From contig NZ_JACHNU010000001.1 of assembly GCF_014199525.1 (NCBI RefSeq), positions 1 through 64,000 of the forward strand: a DNA stretch of 64,000 nt, in the 5' to 3' direction. The DNA is from Conexibacter arvalis (lineage in GTDB: Bacteria > Actinomycetota > Thermoleophilia > Solirubrobacterales > Solirubrobacteraceae). Positions 54,264 to 61,579 of this stretch are shown piece after piece. Position numbers and translations under genes: made by a program. Under the pieces are notes generated by a model, which saw only the letters and a program-made list of their open reading frames with translations, had not been told where the DNA came from and searched no databases. Numbering within the stretch: position 1 is the first letter of the stretch; the number at the start of each line of letters is the position of its first letter.

Positions 54264-54869
54264 ATGCTGCGGCAGCGGCTGCGCGAGAACGTCTCCCCGG
54301 TCGTCGTCGGGCGCTTCATCACGTTCCTCTTCGCGCTGGCGCTGATCTGGTACGGCGCGATGACCGTGCTGCTCGCAGTCAAGGCGTCGCCGGCGACCGT
54401 GAACTCGATCAGCGGGTACCGCTCCGCGTTCGACTGGCTCGCCGCCCTGAGTCCCGGCGACGTGGACGGCTCGCCGGCGCGACCGATCATCGCCGGCGCC
54501 GGCCTGGTGGCGTTCCTCCTCTTCGGCTACCTCGCCTACAAGGAGATTCCACGGCCCCACTTCGCACGCCGCGACCTCCGTCTCGTGACAGACGAGCGCG
54601 GCGAGGTCCGCGTCGAGCCGCGCGCGATCGAGCGGCTTGCGGAGACTGCTGCGCAGGAGGACCCGTCGGTCACCGACGCAACGGGGCGATACGGCGACGA
54701 CGACCTCGTCGTCTCCATCACGGTGCGTCGCGCCCGCAACGTGGCCACGACGCTCCGCGGCGCTCGCGAGCGCGTGATCGACGCGCTCCACGACCACGAC
54801 ATTCCGGCGGGGGTAGTCAACGTGACGCTCGCCCACTACGACCGCCGACACAAAAGGGAGCTCTCCTGA
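54264..54869 (+). CDS. second membrane protein of the Asp23 operon (AmaP-like)
   Basis: The 201-residue protein has a membrane helix near residues 17-37 and another near 74-90. A cytoplasmic tail follows with DDDLVVSITVRRARNVATTL and ERVIDALHDHDIPAGVVNVT. The topology matches the preceding gene, so the two may form a heteromeric anchor. It starts directly after the previous stop and its own stop overlaps the next ATG by one base. Confidence 0.7.
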   Translation: MLRQRLRENVSPVVVGRFITFLFALALIWYGAMTVLLAVKASPATVNSISGYRSAFDWLAALSPGDVDGSPARPIIAGAGLVAFLLFGYLAYKEIPRPHFARRDLRLVTDERGEVRVEPRAIERLAETAAQEDPSVTDATGRYGDDDLVVSITVRRARNVATTLRGARERVIDALHDHDIPAGVVNVTLAHYDRRHKRELS

Positions 54870-55057
54870 TGAACCGCAAATCGTTCCTCGCGCTCCTTGG
54901 CTTCCTCTTCGTGGCGGCCTGGATCGCTCTCAGCTTCGGCGACGCCATCCTCTGCCTCCTCGGCGCGGCGCTCTTCTACGCGATCGGCGCGGTGATCGAG
55001 GGCGAGATCGACCTTGGCGAGATGCAGTCGCGGATGCGCAGCCAGCAGCGGGGGTGA
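54869..55057 (+). CDS. small membrane protein (DUF2273-like)
   Basis: The 62-residue protein has one or two tightly packed hydrophobic segments (FLALLGFLFVAAWIALSFGD, then ILCLLGAALFYAIGAVIEGE) and an acidic/basic tail. Small membrane proteins of this size and pattern (DUF2273) are normal members of Asp23 operons. It is the last gene of the operon. Confidence 0.65.
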   Translation: MNRKSFLALLGFLFVAAWIALSFGDAILCLLGAALFYAIGAVIEGEIDLGEMQSRMRSQQRG

Positions 55058-55109
55058 CACAGGGCCAACCCTGCTGCTCGGCCGCGACGAGCCGAGCTGA
55101 GGGCGCCGC

Positions 55110-55793
55110 TCAGCCGCCGGCCGCGCCGCCCCGACGCCGCAGCTCGATCAGGCAGCCTGCCGTGTCGGGGTCCTTCGGCACGAACCCCGCCAGCTTGGTC
55201 TGCGGGTCGAGCGCGTCGAGCATGCCGCGCGTGAGGCCGCGGTGGAGCCCGCACACCAGCGGCTGGCGCTCGCGGACCGCCTCGCGGTAGGGGCAGTTGC
55301 GCAGCCGGTAGGTGACGTGGTCGCCGGGGCCGCGCTCGCGCGCCGGCTGGAATCCGAGCGCGACGAGTGCGTCGTGCATCCGCTGCTCGCCGCGCAGGTC
55401 GTCGTCGCCGGCGGCCGCCGCGGCGAGGTCACGCCCGATCCGGCGGCCGGTCGCCTCGACGTCGCGCACGCCGGCGCCGGTCGCCGTCAGGGAGCGCACG
55501 AGCCAGCGCGCCAGCTGCGCGTAGCCGGTCGGCGGGTCACCGCCGGGCTGGGCGTCGGGGCTGATCGCCCAGGCGTCGCGGGGGCGGCCGCGCGCCTGCC
55601 GCTCGCGCTCGCGCACGACCAGGCCGGCATCGTGCAGCCGCTCGAGATGGCTGCGCACGCCGTTGGGGTGCAGTCGCAGCCGCTCGGCCAGCTCCTCGGT
55701 CGACGCACGGCGACGCAGCTCGGCGAGCAGCGCGAACACACGCGCCCGCGTCGGCTGGGCGAGCGGGTCTCCTGGTCTGATCGGCACGTCCAC
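55110..55793 (-). CDS. winged-helix regulator with a C-terminal cysteine cluster (iron-sulfur sensor type)
   Basis: The 227-residue protein has a winged helix (DPLAQPTRARVFALLAELRR, STEELAERLRLHPNGVRSHL) followed by a long helix region. The C-terminal domain has RLRNCPYREAVRERQPLVCG LHRG and later TAGCLIEL. The C-P-Y-x-E-x(7)-V-C-x-x-H spacing is that of SufR/ArsR-like regulators that carry an Fe-S cluster. GTG 55793 is used; GTG 55787 is an alternative. It is divergent from a ferredoxin and a globin gene, so it may sense Fe-S status, oxygen or NO. Confidence 0.8.
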   Translation of the reverse strand: MDVPIRPGDPLAQPTRARVFALLAELRRRASTEELAERLRLHPNGVRSHLERLHDAGLVVRERERQARGRPRDAWAISPDAQPGGDPPTGYAQLARWLVRSLTATGAGVRDVEATGRRIGRDLAAAAAGDDDLRGEQRMHDALVALGFQPARERGPGDHVTYRLRNCPYREAVRERQPLVCGLHRGLTRGMLDALDPQTKLAGFVPKDPDTAGCLIELRRRGGAAGG

Positions 55794-55886
55794 CGTCTCG
55801 TCAGTTTCGCACAGCAAGAGTGGGAAAACCAACCGGCGCTTGCTAGCTTTACACACCATCGCTATGAGAAAGGCGAGGGACCCCCG

Positions 55887-56156
55887 ATGGCCTACGTGAT
55901 CAACGAGCCGTGCCTCGGCGTCAAGGACACCTCCTGCGTGGAGGTCTGCCCGGTCGACTGCATCCACCCGACGCCCGACGAGCCCGACTTCGACCAGCAC
56001 GATCAGCTCTACATCGACCCGGAGGAATGCATCGACTGCGACGCCTGCGTCGAGGCCTGCCCGGTCGACGCGATCACCCCGGAGGACCAGGTGCCGGAGG
56101 AATGGCAGCGCTTCGTCGAGATCAACGCCGCCTACTACCGCAGAGGGTCGGCGTGA
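55887..56156 (+). CDS. 7Fe-type ferredoxin
   Basis: The 89-residue protein starts MAYVINEPCLGVKDTSCVEV and has one cluster motif C-x7-C-x3-CP (3Fe-4S style) and a second ECIDCDACVEACPVDAI (4Fe-4S, CxxCxxCxxxCP). A short acidic insert (HPTPDEPDFDQ) separates the two halves. It carries electrons to oxygenases or reductases. It lies 94 bases from the divergent regulator and overlaps the globin start as GTGA, so the two are cotranscribed. Confidence 0.92.
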   Translation: MAYVINEPCLGVKDTSCVEVCPVDCIHPTPDEPDFDQHDQLYIDPEECIDCDACVEACPVDAITPEDQVPEEWQRFVEINAAYYRRGSA

Positions 56157-56602
56157 GCGCGGCGCCGGCGCGCCCCGGTCAGACCACGAGCGCCCGTCCG
56201 GACATCGTCGAGCGCGACGACCTCGAGCGGCTCGTGCGCCGCTTCTACGGTCAGGCGCTGCACGATCCGGTGATCGGCCACCTGTTCGAGATCGCGCAGA
56301 TGGATCTCGACGCGCACGTGCCGACAATGGTCGACTTCTGGCAGACGATCGTCCTCCCGATCCCGGCCTACCGCCGCAGCGCCTTCGCCGTTCACGTCGC
56401 GCTCCACGAGCAGGAGCCGCTCACCGCCGAGCACTTCGACCGCTGGCTGACGCTCTGGAACCAGACGGTCGACGAGCTGTTCGCCGGCGAGCGCGCCGAG
56501 CTGGCGAAGGCGCGCGCGACGCGCGTCGCGCGCGCCTTCGCCCTCCGCCTCGCCGGCCGCTCCGAGCCCCTCCTCCGGATCGAACGGCCGGCGGCGCGGT
56601 AG
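56153..56602 (+). CDS. truncated hemoglobin (group III-like)
   Basis: The 149-residue protein has LERLVRRFYGQALHDPVIGH (B helix), FWQTIVLPIPAYRRSAFAVH (E/F region) and HEQEPLTAEHFDRWLTLWNQ, the usual sequence of group III truncated globins in which a proximal His sits in the HxxL segment. Such globins bind O2 or NO and help against nitrosative stress. Coupling to a ferredoxin gives a possible electron donor, and the divergent Fe-S-type regulator fits NO control. Confidence 0.85.
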   Translation: MSAAPARPGQTTSARPDIVERDDLERLVRRFYGQALHDPVIGHLFEIAQMDLDAHVPTMVDFWQTIVLPIPAYRRSAFAVHVALHEQEPLTAEHFDRWLTLWNQTVDELFAGERAELAKARATRVARAFALRLAGRSEPLLRIERPAAR

Positions 56603-56646
56603 CGGGCGGCGGGGTCGCGGTCGGCTGGCCGAGCCCCGCCGCCCGC
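56602..56646. terminator. 13-bp GC hairpin after the globin gene
   Basis: GCGGGCGGCGGGG (56602-56614) pairs perfectly with CCCCGCCGCCCGC (56634-56646) around a 19-base loop. It starts at the globin stop codon. Confidence 0.7.
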
Positions 56647-56901
56647 TCAGCGCGCCGCGTAGCGCGGCGCGACGGTGGCGTACCGGCCGTCCGGCGGCGC
56701 CCCCGTCCTGCCGCTGCATGCGGGGGCGGAGGAGCGTGGCTCGGGCAGCGCCAACGCGACCGGTTCCTGACCTCAGCCGGCCGGCGCGTCCGGGAGCTGA
56801 CGGTCGCGTCCCTGCGAGACGACGCCTCGCGACCGGCATGAAATCAGCGTGCCGCGTGCCAGCTCCGTCGCAGGAGAAGCGGCTCGCTCCACTTCCGCGA
56901 C

Positions 56902-56926
56902 GTTCAATCGACTGCGAAGCGGGTAG
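56902..56926 (+). promoter_or_regulatory. candidate stress-sigma (SigB-like) promoter of the DUF4383 gene
   Basis: GTTC (56902-56905) and GGGTAG (56921-56926) are separated by 15 bases, the same layout as the site before the Asp23 operon. It lies 37 bases before ATG 56963. The rest of 56647-56901 holds no gene I can support. Confidence 0.45.
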
Positions 56927-56962
56927 CTGAGCGCGACCGGATCGGCTCAGGAAGGAGCGGAC

Positions 56963-57406
56963 ATGTCGGAACGGGCTGCCATCCAGCAGGCGGCGATGCT
57001 CGTCGGAATCGTATTCCTCGTCGTGGGCGTCGCCGGATTCATCCCCGGCATCACGACCAACCTCTACGACGGCCTCGACTTCGCCGGCCACGACGGCAAC
57101 GCCGAGCTGCTCGGCATCTTCCACATCAGCGTCCTGCACAACATCGTCCACCTGCTGTTCGGCGTCGCCGGCCTCACAGCCGCCGCGACCATCTCCGGCT
57201 CCCGTGCCTTCCTGATCGGCGGCGGGGCGATCTACCTCGTCCTGTGGATCTACGGGCTCGTGATCGACCACGACAGCGGCGCCAACTTCATTCCCGTCAA
57301 CTCGGCCGACGACTGGCTGCACTTCGGGCTCGGCGTGGGGATGATCGGCCTCGGCGTCGTGCTCGGCCGCGCACACCGCACCGCGCCCGCGCAAGGCCAA
57401 TACTGA
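56963..57406 (+). CDS. DUF4383 membrane protein
   Basis: The 147-residue protein has four membrane segments. GIFHISVLHNIVHLLFGVAG in the second is the hallmark of DUF4383, and NFIPVNSADDWLHFGLGVGM introduces the last. The family has no known reaction and is common in actinobacteria, often stress-induced. A GGAAGGAG ribosome site precedes ATG 56963. Confidence 0.85.
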   Translation: MSERAAIQQAAMLVGIVFLVVGVAGFIPGITTNLYDGLDFAGHDGNAELLGIFHISVLHNIVHLLFGVAGLTAAATISGSRAFLIGGGAIYLVLWIYGLVIDHDSGANFIPVNSADDWLHFGLGVGMIGLGVVLGRAHRTAPAQGQY

Positions 57407-57421
57407 GCCTGGCGGCGCGCC

Positions 57422-58957
57422 TCACGAGTCGAATCCGAGTCCGAAGCGGTCGAGCGTCCTGAGCCAGAGGCCGCGTCTGCCGCCGTTGCGGTCGGCGGCG
57501 GCGAGGCGGTTGCGGGTCAGCTGGATCGCGGCGCTGCGCAGCGGCTCGGGCGGGAACGGCAGCGGCTTCGTGCGCACGTAGCGGGTGCGCGTCGCCTCCG
57601 TCTCGCGGCCGTCGAGCAGGTCGAGCGCGACCTGCGCGCCGAAGCGCGTGGCGCCGACGCCGAGGCCGGTGTAGCCGACCGCGTACGCCACGTCGCCGCC
57701 GAGGGCGGTGCCGAAGAACGGGAAGAAGCGGCTGCATGTGTCGATCGCGCCGCCCCAGCGATGGGTGAAGCGGATCCCCTCGAGCGCCGGGAAGATCGTG
57801 ACGAGGTGCTGGGAGAGCGTCGCGAAGGTCTCCTCGCCGGCGTCGTCGTGGACCGTCGAGACGGGGCCGCCGTAGCGATAGACGGCGTCGTAGCCGCCGA
57901 ACAGGATGCGGTCGTCGGCGGTCAGGCGGTAGTAGTGGAACTGGTTGGCGCAGTCGGCAAGACCCTGCCGCCCGCGCCACCCGATCGCCTCGATCTGCTC
58001 CGCGCTCAGCGGCTCGGTCACGAGCACGTAGTCGTAGACCGGGGCGATGTAATGCCCGAGACGCCTGAGCAGCGGCGGGAAGGCGCTGGTGCCGAGCAGC
58101 ACCTTGCGCGCGCGCACGCGCCCGCCGGCCGTCGCGATGGTCACGCCCGCGCCGCCCGCGCCGGCGCCACCGCCGCCGTCGCGCTGGAGGCCGAGCGCGG
58201 CGCTGTGCTCGTGCACGCGCACGCCGGCCCGCAACGCCGCGTCGAGCAGCCCGGCGGCCAGTCGCGCCGGGTCGACGAGCGCCGCGCCGCTGCGCTGCAG
58301 CAGCCCGCCGAGGTAGAGCGGCGAGCGCACCTCGCGTGCGACCTCCGCGGCGTCGAGCAGCTCGACCGCGTGGCCGAAGCGGCGGGCCTGCGCGGCCGCC
58401 TCCTCCAGCCACGCCAGCTCGTGCGGCTCCTGCGCCAGCGTCAGCTCGCCCGGCTCCTCCCACGCGCAGTCGATCCCGTGCGCGCGGAGGTCGTCGCGCA
58501 TGCCGGCGAAGCTCTCCAGCCCGAGCCGCTCCAGCAGCTCGATCTCGTCGGGGAAGCGCGCGGCCCCGTTGTCGATGCCGTGCGTCAGCGAGGAGGAGAC
58601 GAAGCCGCCGTTGCGGCCGCTGGCGCCCCACGCGATCGTCGCCGCCTCCAGCAGCAGCACGTCGCGCGCCGGATCGGCGCGCTTGGCGTGCAGCGCGGCC
58701 CAGAGGCCGGTGAAGCCGCCGCCGACGATGCAGAGGTCGGTCTCGGCCGGGCCGGCGAGCGGCGGCTGCGGCGGGCGGTCCGGGAGCGCGTCGAGCCAGT
58801 ACGGGGTCGGCGAGGCGTCGGCGTAGCGCGCGCGATCGGCGGCGCTGGGAGGTGTCGTCGGCCAGGGAGAGCTGATCGTGCGACCGTACCCCGCGCGAGC
58901 GCGCCCGCGAAGGCGCGGCCGCCGAGTTGCGACGCCCTGTCGCTCCGGTTCGCGCAT
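57422..58957 (-). CDS. FAD-dependent amine/amino-acid oxidase (DAO family)
   Basis: The 511-residue protein has the FAD-binding DLCIVGGGFTGLWAALHAKR near residue 75, AWGASGRNGGFVSS (the covalent/isoalloxazine region of PuuB-like oxidases), and GYTGLGVGATRFGAQVALDL near the end. It oxidises a secondary or primary amine, perhaps a polyamine or amino acid. The start is uncertain: ATG 58957 has a weak ribosome site and gives an unusual basic N-terminus of about 30 residues, but no better in-frame start is visible. It stands alone. Confidence 0.8.
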   Translation of the reverse strand: MREPERQGVATRRPRLRGRARAGYGRTISSPWPTTPPSAADRARYADASPTPYWLDALPDRPPQPPLAGPAETDLCIVGGGFTGLWAALHAKRADPARDVLLLEAATIAWGASGRNGGFVSSSLTHGIDNGAARFPDEIELLERLGLESFAGMRDDLRAHGIDCAWEEPGELTLAQEPHELAWLEEAAAQARRFGHAVELLDAAEVAREVRSPLYLGGLLQRSGAALVDPARLAAGLLDAALRAGVRVHEHSAALGLQRDGGGGAGAGGAGVTIATAGGRVRARKVLLGTSAFPPLLRRLGHYIAPVYDYVLVTEPLSAEQIEAIGWRGRQGLADCANQFHYYRLTADDRILFGGYDAVYRYGGPVSTVHDDAGEETFATLSQHLVTIFPALEGIRFTHRWGGAIDTCSRFFPFFGTALGGDVAYAVGYTGLGVGATRFGAQVALDLLDGRETEATRTRYVRTKPLPFPPEPLRSAAIQLTRNRLAAADRNGGRRGLWLRTLDRFGLGFDS

Positions 58958-59274
58958 TCAGCGACGGGTTGCCGCGTGGCGCGCGGTGCGACGCCGACGG
59001 CTGGGGCTGGCTCGGGCGGGCGCGGTCGAAGCGACGCCAGGCGCGCTGACCCAGCCGGGCGACTCGCAGGCGATCTCGCGTTCGAGGATGCTGCCGCGGC
59101 TGTGCCGGCGGGGCGGATCTCGGCACCCACATAGCACTTCTAATTCGTAAAATGCTACCTCCGGCAGACCCGGGGGAGATCATGGGAGTCGAAGCAAGGG
59201 GGTGCGTGGCCCGGACTGCTGCCGTAACGCGGCGCGGCGGACCCGCCGCGCCGGAACCGACCGAGGAGCAAGCC
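58958..59274. other. intergenic region with a possible promoter
   Basis: I see no gene here. The GC-rich sequence is broken by an A/T-rich patch at 59130-59155. There TAGCA (59132-59136) and TGCTA (59153-59157) form a weak inverted repeat and TAAAAT (59148-59153) could be a -10 box for the secreted-protein gene at 59275. No convincing -35 box lies 16-18 bases upstream. A ribosome site GAGGAGCAAGCC precedes ATG 59275. Confidence 0.35.
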
Positions 59275-59928
59275 ATGTCCATTCCCACGCGACTCGCCAC
59301 GCTGCTGGCGGCCGTCGTGATGCTCGCTGCCGGCGCCGCGACGGCGTCGGCCGCACTAATACCACTCAACGTCAACCCGGCCGGGCAGTCTGTCGCCGCG
59401 TCGGTCGGGCCGGTGTCGTTCACGACGCTAGGAACTGGCGTCGTCATAACCTGCCAGCCGTCCTCGATCACCAAGGACGTGATCGCGAACGGCTCCGGCA
59501 CGGTCGCCGTCGGCAACGCCGTCTACAACAACTGCGTCGGTCCTGCCGGCATTCCCATGACGGCGACCAATCCTGCCCAGTGGACGCTGCAGGTCGTCGG
59601 CGAGCTACTAGAGACTCCCGACAGAATGCTGCTAGTCGGCCTAGATTTCACGATCCCGGCCGGTGGGCTTCGCTTCACCTCAGCGCCTCCGGGGGTGTGC
59701 TCGTTCACCGTGTCGGGCAGCTTCACGCTCGGGAAGCTATTCCCGCCGCAGGCGCTACCGATAACGCAGGCGGTGACGCCGCTCGATCAATTCATCGTCC
59801 TACCACTACCGAAGCAAACGCTGACGGTCGCGAACGCCGCCTGCCTCGGAGTCGTCGTCAACGGCGACCGCCTCGAGAAGCGCGGCACGTACACGCTAAA
59901 CAGGGCGTACACCGCGTCCCAGAGATAG
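59275..59928 (+). CDS. secreted protein of unknown function
   Basis: The 217-residue protein has a clear signal peptide (MSIPTRLATLLAAVVMLAAG then AATASA, cut near residue 26). The mature part is rich in Val, Thr, Asn and Gly with four cysteines, suggesting a disulfide-bonded beta protein outside the cell. I recognise no domain. Codon use differs from its neighbours: CTA and ATA codons, very rare elsewhere in this window, occur repeatedly (for example at 59356-59361, 59608-59613 and 59754-59762), pointing to acquisition from a different genome or a special expression regime. Confidence 0.7.
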   Translation: MSIPTRLATLLAAVVMLAAGAATASAALIPLNVNPAGQSVAASVGPVSFTTLGTGVVITCQPSSITKDVIANGSGTVAVGNAVYNNCVGPAGIPMTATNPAQWTLQVVGELLETPDRMLLVGLDFTIPAGGLRFTSAPPGVCSFTVSGSFTLGKLFPPQALPITQAVTPLDQFIVLPLPKQTLTVANAACLGVVVNGDRLEKRGTYTLNRAYTASQR

Positions 59929-59973
59929 ATGGTCAGCGTCGCGGGACGGTCCGTTCCGCGACGCGGCCGCGGG

Positions 59974-60429
59974 TCAGCCGCCGCGAGCCGGGAGCTGCTC
60001 GGCGAGCCGCTCCATCGCGCGCTGGTTGCCGCGGCGCAGGGCGGCCCGCACGAGCGGGGCGAGGGCACGATCGGCGAACGGGGCCCGTCGCCAGGAGTAC
60101 GTGAACGCGATCCGCGTGCCGCCGTCCGGCAGCTCGCTCAGCTCGTAGACGCCCTCGCCGACGCGGCGGCCGCCGGCGCTGACGTTGCGCTCGACGATCC
60201 GCCGCGGCGGCTGCGCCTCGACGACCTCGATCTCGACCGGCGGCTTGCGCCCGCCGGCCTTCGACTGCACGTGCGCCTTCGAGCCAACCCCGCGATCGGG
60301 GCCGGCGTAGGACCAGTCGACCAGCATGTGGTTCGTGAACGGCTCGTGATTGGCCATCACGTCGAGGAAGGCGAAGACGTCCGGGCGCGCCTGGGGGACG
60401 TCGATCGAGACCATCACGGGAGCAGGCAT
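59974..60429 (-). CDS. SRPBCC (polyketide-cyclase/START-like) family protein
   Basis: The 151-residue protein starts MPAPVMVSIDVPQARPDVFA and has FLDVMANHEPFTNHM, then VYELSELPDGGTRIAFTYSW and a C-terminal helix (LVRAALRRGNQRAMERLAEQ). This is the SRPBCC lipid- or ligand-binding fold. Its ATG lies two bases from a palindrome shared with a divergent TetR gene, so it is probably repressed by that regulator. Confidence 0.8.
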   Translation of the reverse strand: MPAPVMVSIDVPQARPDVFAFLDVMANHEPFTNHMLVDWSYAGPDRGVGSKAHVQSKAGGRKPPVEIEVVEAQPPRRIVERNVSAGGRRVGEGVYELSELPDGGTRIAFTYSWRRAPFADRALAPLVRAALRRGNQRAMERLAEQLPARGG

Positions 60430-60431
60430 GA

Positions 60432-60447
60432 TGTACCAGATGGTACA
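60432..60447. promoter_or_regulatory. TetR operator between SRPBCC and TetR genes
   Basis: TGTACCA-GA-TGGTACA has perfect 7-base arms. It lies two bases from the SRPBCC start and nine bases from the TetR start, ideal for repression of both. Confidence 0.75.
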
Positions 60448-60456
60448 GTCTGCTCG

Positions 60457-61053
60457 ATGGCGCGCAACGACGCTCGGGATCGCCTGCTGGAGCGCGCGAT
60501 CGCGCACATCGCCGAGCGCGGGCTGAGCGACCTCTCGCTGCGCGAGCTGGCGGCGGCGATCGGGACCAGCCACCGCATGCTGATCCACCACTTCGGCTCG
60601 AAGGAGGGCCTCTGGGTCGAGGTCGTCCGCGCCGTCGAGGCGCGACAGCGGGCCGTCCTGCGGGAGCTGATCCCCGACCGATCAGCCGACCCGGCCGAGG
60701 CGGCGCGCGCCTTCTGGCGACACCTCTCCGATCCCTCGCTGTGGCCGAACGAGCGCCTCTTCTTCGAGCTCTACGGCCAGGCGCTGCAGGGCCGGCCCGG
60801 CACGACCGAGCTGCTCGACGGGATCGTCGACGACTGGCTCGAGCCGCTCGCGCAGATCGGAATCGCGCGCGGCATGGAGCCGGACGCCGCGCGCGCGAAC
60901 GCGCGACTCGGCGTCGCGGTCACACGCGGGCTGCTGCTCGACCTGCTCGCGACCGGCGACCGCGACGGCACGACCGCCGCGATGGAGGCGTGGATCGCGC
61001 TCGCCACGGCCGCCCTGCCGCCGGCGCCCGGCGGCTCGCAGACCGGCGCCTGA
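60457..61053 (+). CDS. TetR-family regulator (divergent to SRPBCC gene)
   Basis: The 198-residue protein has the TetR DNA-binding domain (LLERAIAHIAERGLSDLSLR, then AAAIGTSHRMLIHHFGSKEG) and a helical ligand domain. It starts at ATG 60457, nine bases from a perfect 7+7 palindrome. The divergent SRPBCC protein is the obvious target, and a lipophilic ligand is a plausible inducer. Confidence 0.88.
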   Translation: MARNDARDRLLERAIAHIAERGLSDLSLRELAAAIGTSHRMLIHHFGSKEGLWVEVVRAVEARQRAVLRELIPDRSADPAEAARAFWRHLSDPSLWPNERLFFELYGQALQGRPGTTELLDGIVDDWLEPLAQIGIARGMEPDAARANARLGVAVTRGLLLDLLATGDRDGTTAAMEAWIALATAALPPAPGGSQTGA

Positions 61054-61079
61054 GCGCCGAGGCTCCCGCGCCCCGCGCG

Positions 61080-61478
61080 TCAGGCCACGATCGGGGTGGT
61101 CTGCGCCAGCGCGATCTTCCAAACGCCGTCCCGCTCGACGAGCACGAAGGTCATGTTGCCGCGGTCGGCGCCCAGCGGCTCGGCGTCGGAGCGCCCGTCG
61201 GAGACGTGCTTGACGGCGTTGACGAGCGCGACGCCGGGCGCCGGGAAGCGGACGTCGACGATCTCGGTGCGGGTGCGCACCTGCGCCAGCGGTGACGCGA
61301 GGGCCCTGCCCATCACCTTGCGTATCTGCTTGCGGCCGGCGACGCGGCGGCCGACGAAGTTGACGATCGCGGCGTCGTCGGTCAGCAGGGCGACGAAGCC
61401 CTCTACGTCGCTCTGCAGGCGGTCGGCCTCGCGGACGATCGCCTCGACGGCCTGCTGCTGTTCGGCGGTGGTCGACAT
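61080..61478 (-). CDS. SnoaL-like / NTF2-fold protein
   Basis: The 132-residue protein has the SnoaL-like start AVEAIVREADRLQSDVEGFV then ALLTDDAAIVNFVGRRVAGR and a closing MTFVLVERDGVWKIALAQTT, the pattern of a small NTF2 fold that binds or modifies small hydrophobic compounds. AAGGAGCC precedes ATG 61478. Two TetR-type palindromes lie between it and a divergent TetR gene. Confidence 0.82.
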   Translation of the reverse strand: MSTTAEQQQAVEAIVREADRLQSDVEGFVALLTDDAAIVNFVGRRVAGRKQIRKVMGRALASPLAQVRTRTEIVDVRFPAPGVALVNAVKHVSDGRSDAEPLGADRGNMTFVLVERDGVWKIALAQTTPIVA

Positions 61479-61503
61479 GCGTGGCTCCTTTGCGGCGGTT
61501 GAC

Positions 61504-61530
61504 CTATCCGGAGCGTTTCGCTCCGGATAG
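61504..61530. promoter_or_regulatory. TetR operator 1 (12+12 palindrome)
   Basis: CTATCCGGAGCG (61504-61515) and CGCTCCGGATAG (61519-61530) are perfect inverted copies around TTT. The core GGAGCGTTTCGCTCC recurs 30 bases downstream at 61544-61558 with one spacer change. Confidence 0.8.
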
Positions 61531-61541
61531 TTCGAAGCATA

Positions 61542-61560
61542 GCGGAGCGCTTCGCTCCGC
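61542..61560. promoter_or_regulatory. TetR operator 2 (8+8 palindrome)
   Basis: GCGGAGCG (61542-61549) and CGCTCCGC (61553-61560) flank CTT. Together with operator 1 it gives two tandem sites of the same core before the TetR start at 61580. Confidence 0.75.
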
Positions 61561-61579
61561 ATCCGGTACGCTCGCCGCC

